Shown here: positions 15,676 through 19,101 of the stretch, in pieces
How the letters are laid out: every line of letters starts with the position of its first letter
Position numbering within the stretch: position 1 is the stretch's first letter
Source: an uncultured Rhodocyclaceae bacterium
Lineage (GTDB): Bacteria; Pseudomonadota; Gammaproteobacteria; Burkholderiales; Rhodocyclaceae
Reading direction: 5' to 3'
Assembly: GCA_900549295.1 (NCBI GenBank)
Contig: URNG01000058.1
Span: forward strand, 1 to 19,101
Length of the DNA: 19,101 nt
Notes under the pieces: generated by a model
What the model was told of the DNA's origin: nothing
The model's input: only the letters and a program-made list of their open reading frames with translations
Database searches by the model: none
Translations under genes and position numbers: made by a program

Positions 15676-15739
15676 CGGCCCCGAAAACTCGCGCCTGTCC
15701 GGTTTCCGGTTTTGTGGCAGGCGTGAGCACCGCAGGCGC

Positions 15740-15780
15740 TGAAAAATCGGGGACGCCCGCTTCGGTTTCCTCGATTTTCA
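15740..15780. repeat. Imperfect inverted repeat downstream of the FMN reductase gene
   Basis: TGAAAAATCGGGGA (15740-15753) pairs with TCCTCGATTTTCA (15768-15780) with one bulged A and one G-T pair, around a 14-base loop. No T run follows, so it is at best an atypical terminator for the FMN reductase transcript. The rest of the 210-base gap (15676-15885) holds no gene that I can see. Confidence 0.5.
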
Positions 15781-15800
15781 ACGCGGCCTGCGCGAAAAAC

Positions 15801-15870
15801 ATTAATAGGCAAAATTGAGCCTTTTATGGTTAAATATCGACATATAAGGCAAAAATCCGCCGATTAAATC
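15801..15870 (+). promoter_or_regulatory. AT-rich promoter/operator region upstream of hipB
   Basis: Bases 15801-15860 contain only 19 G+C (counted by hand) in otherwise GC-rich DNA. GGCAAAA occurs twice (15808-15814 and 15848-15854), and AGGC..GCCT form a short inverted repeat (15807-15822). Several -10-like hexamers (TAAATA, TATAAG) are present, but none has a well-spaced -35. HipB-type antitoxins autoregulate by binding upstream operators, so these repeats are operator candidates. The E. coli TATCC-N8-GGATA operator is not present. Confidence 0.45.
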
Positions 15871-15885
15871 AAACCAGAAACCACC

Positions 15886-16203
15886 GTGACCACCACCCAC
15901 CAGACCCCCGAGGAAATGGAAGCCGGCCTGGGCGAGAAGCTCAAGGCGCTGCGCCTTTCCAGGAATCTCGACCAGAAGACGGTCGCCGAACGCGCGGGCG
16001 TCAGCGTGCGCGCCTTGCGCAGTCTCGAAGCCGGGCAAGGCTCGACGATCCGCACCCTGGTCTGCGTGCTGCGCGCCCTGGGGCGGCAGACCTGGCTGGA
16101 CACGATCGCCCCGGTCGCCAGCATCAACCCGCTCACGCTGACCCGCGAAGCGCAGCCGCGGCAACGTGCTTCGCGCCCCCGGCGCACCGGGAGCGGCACA
16201 TGA
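15886..16203 (+). CDS. HipB-like XRE-family antitoxin/transcriptional regulator
   Basis: The 105-residue protein has a Cro/C1-type helix-turn-helix at about 15-70 (LGEKLKALRLSRNLDQKTVAERAGVSVRALRSLEAG), followed by a short C-terminal tail rich in Arg and Pro. It sits immediately before a HipA gene, the standard order of hipBA toxin-antitoxin loci, where HipB binds the operator and sequesters HipA. The start used is GTG at 15886 with no strong ribosome site. The in-frame ATG at 15916 has a GAGGA too close to it to serve, so the true start is uncertain by about ten residues. Confidence 0.87.
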   Translation: MTTTHQTPEEMEAGLGEKLKALRLSRNLDQKTVAERAGVSVRALRSLEAGQGSTIRTLVCVLRALGRQTWLDTIAPVASINPLTLTREAQPRQRASRPRRTGSGT

Positions 16204-16227
16204 AGCTTGCCCACCCCGCTGCCCACC

Positions 16228-16288
16228 TCGCGGCGCGCCGCGAATTGCACCATAAACCGCACCACGAATCACACCATAAACCGCCCCA
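16228..16288. repeat. 16-base palindrome plus two 24-base direct repeats in the hipB-hipA gap
   Basis: The palindrome TCGCGGCGCGCCGCGA occupies 16228-16243. Overlapping its end, two tandem 24-base units, 16241-16264 and 16265-16288, match at 21 of 24 positions and share the 13-mer CACCATAAACCGC. They fill most of the 99 bases between the hipB stop and the hipA ATG. They might be a second operator, an mRNA structure tuning hipA translation, or a chance duplication. Confidence 0.75.
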
Positions 16289-16302
16289 GGAATAAGCACA
16301 GC

Positions 16303-17616
16303 ATGGCCACTCCCCGGAAAACCCGCCCCTACCAGCACGTCCGCGCGGTGGAAGTGCATCTGTGGGGAAAACACATCGGCTCCGTCGCGCTCGACCCGGC
16401 CTATGGCTATTACGTGTTCGCCTACACGCCGGCCTGCGCGAGCCTCGGCATCGAGCCGTCGCCGCTGCATATGCCGATCGCGGCCAACCAGCCCTGGCTG
16501 TTCACCGATCTTCCCGAAGCCACCTACAAGCGCCTGCCCGCGATGTTGAGCGATGCGCTGCCGGACGATTTCGGCAACGCGCTCATCAACCGCTACATGG
16601 CCGACCAGGGTATCGCCGCGCCGGACATTTCTTCCCTCGACCGCCTGGCCTACATGAACACCCGAGCCATGGGCGCGCTGACCTTCAAGCCTGCGCGCGG
16701 CCCGGCCCGGCACAAGCCCACGGCCATCGAACTGAGCGCCCTGGTCGAGCAGGCCCGGCGCGCCGTGCACGGCATCGTGGACGACGACGCGCACGCCAAT
16801 GCGGCGCTGCGCGGCATCATCGACGTCGGCACCAGCGCCGGCGGCGCGCGCGCCAAGGCCGTCATCGCCCTGCATCCGCGGACCGGCGAGATCCGCTCCG
16901 GCCAGCTGGACGCGCCCGAAGGCTTCGAGCACTGGCTGCTCAAGTTCGACGGCATGGGAACGGATCAGGAACTCGGCAGCACGCAGCACTATGGCCGCAT
17001 CGAGTACGCCTATCACCTGATGGCCCGCGCCGCCGGCATCCGCATGACCGATTGCCGTCTGCTGGAAGAAAACGGTCGGGCGCATTTCATGACCAAACGC
17101 TTCGACCGCGCCGGACAGAGCGACCGCCACCACCTGCAAACGCTGTGCGCGATGGCCCACGTCGATTACAAAAAGAAGGGAACCAACGCCTACGCCCAGT
17201 TCTTTTCCACCATCAGCCAGCTCGAACTGCCCTACGAGGACATGGAAGAAGCCTTCCGGCGCATGGTGTTCAACGTGATGGGCCGCAACTGCGACGACCA
17301 CAGCAAGAACTTCTCCTTCCTGCTGCGCCAGGGCAGCCCGGCCTGGGAACTGGCCCCGGCCTACGACGTCACCTTCGCCCACAACCCGCGCGGCGAATGG
17401 ACGAATCAGCACCTGATGTCGGTGAACGGCAAGTTCAGGGATTTCGAAATCGCGGACCTGCTGGCCGAATCCCGGCGCTTCGGCATCGGCACCGCGCCGC
17501 GGGTGATCGACGAAGTGCGCGCGGCCATCCGGGCATGGCGCGGATTCGCGCAGCAAGCCGGGCTTCCGGAAATGCAGATGCAGGAAATCGAAAGACAGTT
17601 CCTGCTGCTCGGCTAA
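16303..17616 (+). CDS. hipA: HipA-family serine/threonine kinase toxin
   Basis: E. coli HipA phosphorylates glutamyl-tRNA synthetase and induces persistence; the target here is unknown. The 437 residues match full-length HipA (about 440). The N-terminal subdomain (VEVHLWGKHIGSVALD..YVFAYTPACA..SPLHMPI) is present. The Gly-rich ATP loop region reads DVGTSAGGARAKAVIAL (174-190), where S178 corresponds by position to the autophosphorylated serine region. The catalytic segment is N-C-D-D-H-S-K-N (329-336), and the metal-binding Asp is in APAYDV (D355). All kinase elements look intact, so the toxin should be active. I chose the ATG at 16303 (AGGAA about 11 bases upstream); a TTG at 16207 would translate the intergenic repeats. 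It follows hipB by 99 bases, a larger gap than the overlapping genes of classical hipBA, and ends 1 base from the convergent DUF72 gene. Confidence 0.92.
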   Translation: MATPRKTRPYQHVRAVEVHLWGKHIGSVALDPAYGYYVFAYTPACASLGIEPSPLHMPIAANQPWLFTDLPEATYKRLPAMLSDALPDDFGNALINRYMADQGIAAPDISSLDRLAYMNTRAMGALTFKPARGPARHKPTAIELSALVEQARRAVHGIVDDDAHANAALRGIIDVGTSAGGARAKAVIALHPRTGEIRSGQLDAPEGFEHWLLKFDGMGTDQELGSTQHYGRIEYAYHLMARAAGIRMTDCRLLEENGRAHFMTKRFDRAGQSDRHHLQTLCAMAHVDYKKKGTNAYAQFFSTISQLELPYEDMEEAFRRMVFNVMGRNCDDHSKNFSFLLRQGSPAWELAPAYDVTFAHNPRGEWTNQHLMSVNGKFRDFEIADLLAESRRFGIGTAPRVIDEVRAAIRAWRGFAQQAGLPEMQMQEIERQFLLLG

Positions 17617-17617
17617 T

Positions 17618-18628
17618 TCAACGCGCTTCCGAGCGCAGCCGATGCACGGCCCGCGCCAGTTCCGCCACCGACAGCGGCGCGCTGCCCTCCGCCTTGTTGC
17701 TCAGGGTGACGAAGGCGTTATGGCCCGCGCCGACCGTGCCGGCAATGACGCGGGCCAGGGCGGCGCGGGTTTCGAGATCGGGATCGGCCAGCCGGTCGTA
17801 GGGCGCGTACTGCCGGCGCGCCTTTTCATAGCCGAAAGCGCCGTGCAGCGGATTGAGGTTCCAGCGGCAGACCAGCGGCCCCGGCCACAGCGCGCGCAGG
17901 ATGGGCAACTGCTCGGCGATGCGCGGCATCTTGGCGTGCAGGCCCATGCAGTAGGTCGCGTCGGTGTCGCGCAGCGCCGCGGCGAAGTCCGGCGTCAGCC
18001 ATTGCGGATCGCGCACTTCCACCGCCGCAACGCCGTCGGGAGCTGCTTTCCGCAGATCGGGCAGCGCCGCCAGCAGAGCGTGCAGACGGGCGGTCAGTTC
18101 AGGCATCCGCCCGAGCCAGGCGGCCGGCAGCGGGCTGATCTGGAACACCAGCGCGCCGAGTTTTTCGCCCAGGCCGGCCAGCGCGGGTTCGACGAATTCG
18201 CGCACGGCCGGCGCGGCGGCGAGGAAGTCCGGATTCGGCTGGCGGCCACGGCCCGCCTCGTCGCGCAGCAGCGCGTCCGTCACCCGGTTCGGCGCCTTGA
18301 CCACAAAACGGAAATCCTCCGGCACCTGCGCCGCGTAAGCGGCGTACTGGGCAGCGGTCAGCGGCCGGTAAAAGCTGCGGTCGAGGCCGACCGCGCGCAG
18401 CAGCGGGTGCTGCGCGTAGGCCAGCAAACCGTGGCGGGAGAGCACGGTATCCGGGTAATCGCGCTGCCAGACCAGCCCGGCCCAGCCAGGATAATTCCAC
18501 GACGAGGTGCCGAAACGCAGCCCGGCCGGCAAGGCGGCGGCGAGTTCGCGCAGCGCCGGATCGGGCGGTGCTGCTTCGACGGCGGGCGGCGGAACCGGCG
18601 CGGGATCGGAAAACAAGGCGTTCTGCAT
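17618..18628 (-). CDS. DUF72 (YecE-like) TIM-barrel protein of unknown function
   Basis: The 336-residue protein has the DUF72 signature FGTSSWNYPGWAGLVW (39-54), a Tyr/Phe-rich strand (LDRSFYRPLTAAQYAAYAAQVPEDFRFVVKAPNRVT), AVEVRDPQWL and a C-terminal FVTLSNKAEGSAP segment. No biochemical role is firmly established for this family. The extra 30 N-terminal residues are Ala- and Pro-rich and probably disordered. The ATG at 18628 is preferred over a TTG two codons upstream; no clear ribosome site is seen. Its 3' end nearly touches the hipA stop (1 base between), and it is divergent from the PHP-domain gene, with 65 bases between starts. Confidence 0.9.
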   Translation of the reverse strand: MQNALFSDPAPVPPPAVEAAPPDPALRELAAALPAGLRFGTSSWNYPGWAGLVWQRDYPDTVLSRHGLLAYAQHPLLRAVGLDRSFYRPLTAAQYAAYAAQVPEDFRFVVKAPNRVTDALLRDEAGRGRQPNPDFLAAAPAVREFVEPALAGLGEKLGALVFQISPLPAAWLGRMPELTARLHALLAALPDLRKAAPDGVAAVEVRDPQWLTPDFAAALRDTDATYCMGLHAKMPRIAEQLPILRALWPGPLVCRWNLNPLHGAFGYEKARRQYAPYDRLADPDLETRAALARVIAGTVGAGHNAFVTLSNKAEGSAPLSVAELARAVHRLRSEAR

Positions 18629-18653
18629 GGGCAATGGCTGGCCGGGGGACCTC

Positions 18654-18676
18654 TATAATCCCGGGAATTGTATAAG
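18654..18676. promoter_or_regulatory. Compact divergent promoter region between the DUF72 and PHP-domain genes
   Basis: The 65-base gap contains a perfect TATAAT (18654-18659) and a TATAAG (18671-18676) for the plus strand. Read on the minus strand, the same region gives TTATAC and TATAGA. A TCCCGGGA palindrome lies between. Matching -35 elements are not convincing. With starts this close, the two promoters must overlap, so transcription in one direction may interfere with the other. Confidence 0.45.
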
Positions 18677-18693
18677 CCGCGTCCCTTGCCGTC

Positions 18694-19101
18694 ATGGTCT
18701 TTCACGCCGATCTGCACATCCATTCCAAACACTCCCGCGCCACCAGCCGCGACCTCGATCTGGAGCATCTCGCCTGGTGGGCGGCGCGCAAAGGCATCGC
18801 GGTGGTCGCTACCGGCGACTGCGTGCATCCGGTCTGGCTGGCCGAAATGAAGGACAAGCTGGTGGCCGACGGCGGCGGTCTGTTCGCGCTGCGCCCGGAA
18901 ATCGAGGCCGAAGTGCTCAAGACCCTGCCGCCGGCTTGCCGGCAGCCGGTGCGTTTCATGCTGTCGACCGAAATCTCGACCATCTACAAGAAGGGTGAGC
19001 GCACGCGCAAGGTGCACCACGTGGTCTATGCGCCCGATTTCGCCACCGCCGACCGGCTGGGCGCCCACCCCCGCCGGGACCGCAACAACACATCAGCCGG
19101 T
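18694..19101 (+). CDS. PHP-domain metal-dependent phosphoesterase-like protein, N-terminal part (truncated by window edge)
   Basis: The frame starts MVFHADLHIHSKHSRATSRD and is open to the right edge. The D-L-H-I-H-S metal-binding motif and GIAVVATGDCVHP (34-46) identify the PHP fold. ISTIYKKGERTRKVHHVVYAPDF matches the larger PHP proteins sometimes annotated as UvrD-associated or TIGR00375-like, in which a Zn-binding region follows. These are putative hydrolases of nucleotides or nucleic-acid ends; the function is not established. No ribosome site is obvious before the ATG. The last 14 codons diverge from the family pattern in a way that suggests base errors at the sequence end. The C-terminal half lies outside the window. 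Confidence 0.85.
   Translation, partial: MVFHADLHIHSKHSRATSRDLDLEHLAWWAARKGIAVVATGDCVHPVWLAEMKDKLVADGGGLFALRPEIEAEVLKTLPPACRQPVRFMLSTEISTIYKKGERTRKVHHVVYAPDFATADRLGAHPRRDRNNTSAG

Noticed and set aside
16241..16288. Tandem 24-base repeats considered as a CRISPR array
   Set aside because: Only two adjacent units with no spacers and no cas genes.
16207..16302. TTG start extending HipA by 32 residues (CTINRTTNHTINRP repeats)
   Set aside because: The residues come from the 24-base intergenic repeats, and the TTG has no ribosome site. The HipA fold starts after the ATG at 16303.

Overview
The window is high-GC DNA whose gene content fits a Gram-negative betaproteobacterium, most likely of the Rhodocyclales type. 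The supporting features are an outer-membrane TonB-dependent receptor with a FecR partner, proteobacterial MutS and NadC, bacteriohemerythrin beside a chemoreceptor, and a tRNA-Arg(ACG) of the E. coli kind. This placement is an inference from gene content; there is no rRNA or other marker in the window. Both ends look like contig edges: the left edge holds long C runs, and the last 40 bases code for a garbled version of a conserved motif.

Layout. Bases 1-4165 hold the end of a FecR-type anti-sigma regulator and a 1225-residue TonB-dependent transducer (STN domain, TonB box, plug, barrel), a cell-surface-signalling uptake system, probably for iron or haem. A strong bidirectional terminator separates it from a convergent Rpn-family (YhgA-like) nuclease at 4276-5265. 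Next, on the minus strand, come two identical tRNA-Arg(ACG) genes with their own promoter and terminator (5444-5734), a bacteriohemerythrin, nadC, and a methyl-accepting chemotaxis protein (7344-8978). A gene-poor 640-base stretch (8979-9618) holds a decayed fragment of a tyrosine-recombinase N-terminus.

On the plus strand, mutS (9619-12285) is followed 45 bases later by an orphan tetrapyrrole-methylase-fold protein. Convergent to that is a nitronate monooxygenase (13072-14145). Divergent from the monooxygenase is a pair encoding a short-chain dehydrogenase and an NADPH-dependent FMN reductase; together these look like a small redox or detoxification group. Then follows a HipB/HipA toxin-antitoxin pair (15886-17616) with an AT-rich upstream region and a palindrome plus 24-base direct repeats in the gap between the two genes. 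A DUF72 protein ends 1 base from hipA, convergently. A PHP-domain protein starts divergently from DUF72 and runs off the right edge.

Most of the window is ordinary chromosomal housekeeping DNA. The parts most worth a second look are the large, compositionally distinct extracellular-loop insertion in the receptor, the repeat structures of the hipBA locus, the integrase remnant upstream of mutS, and the methylase-fold gene paired with mutS. I found no convincing new multi-gene system.
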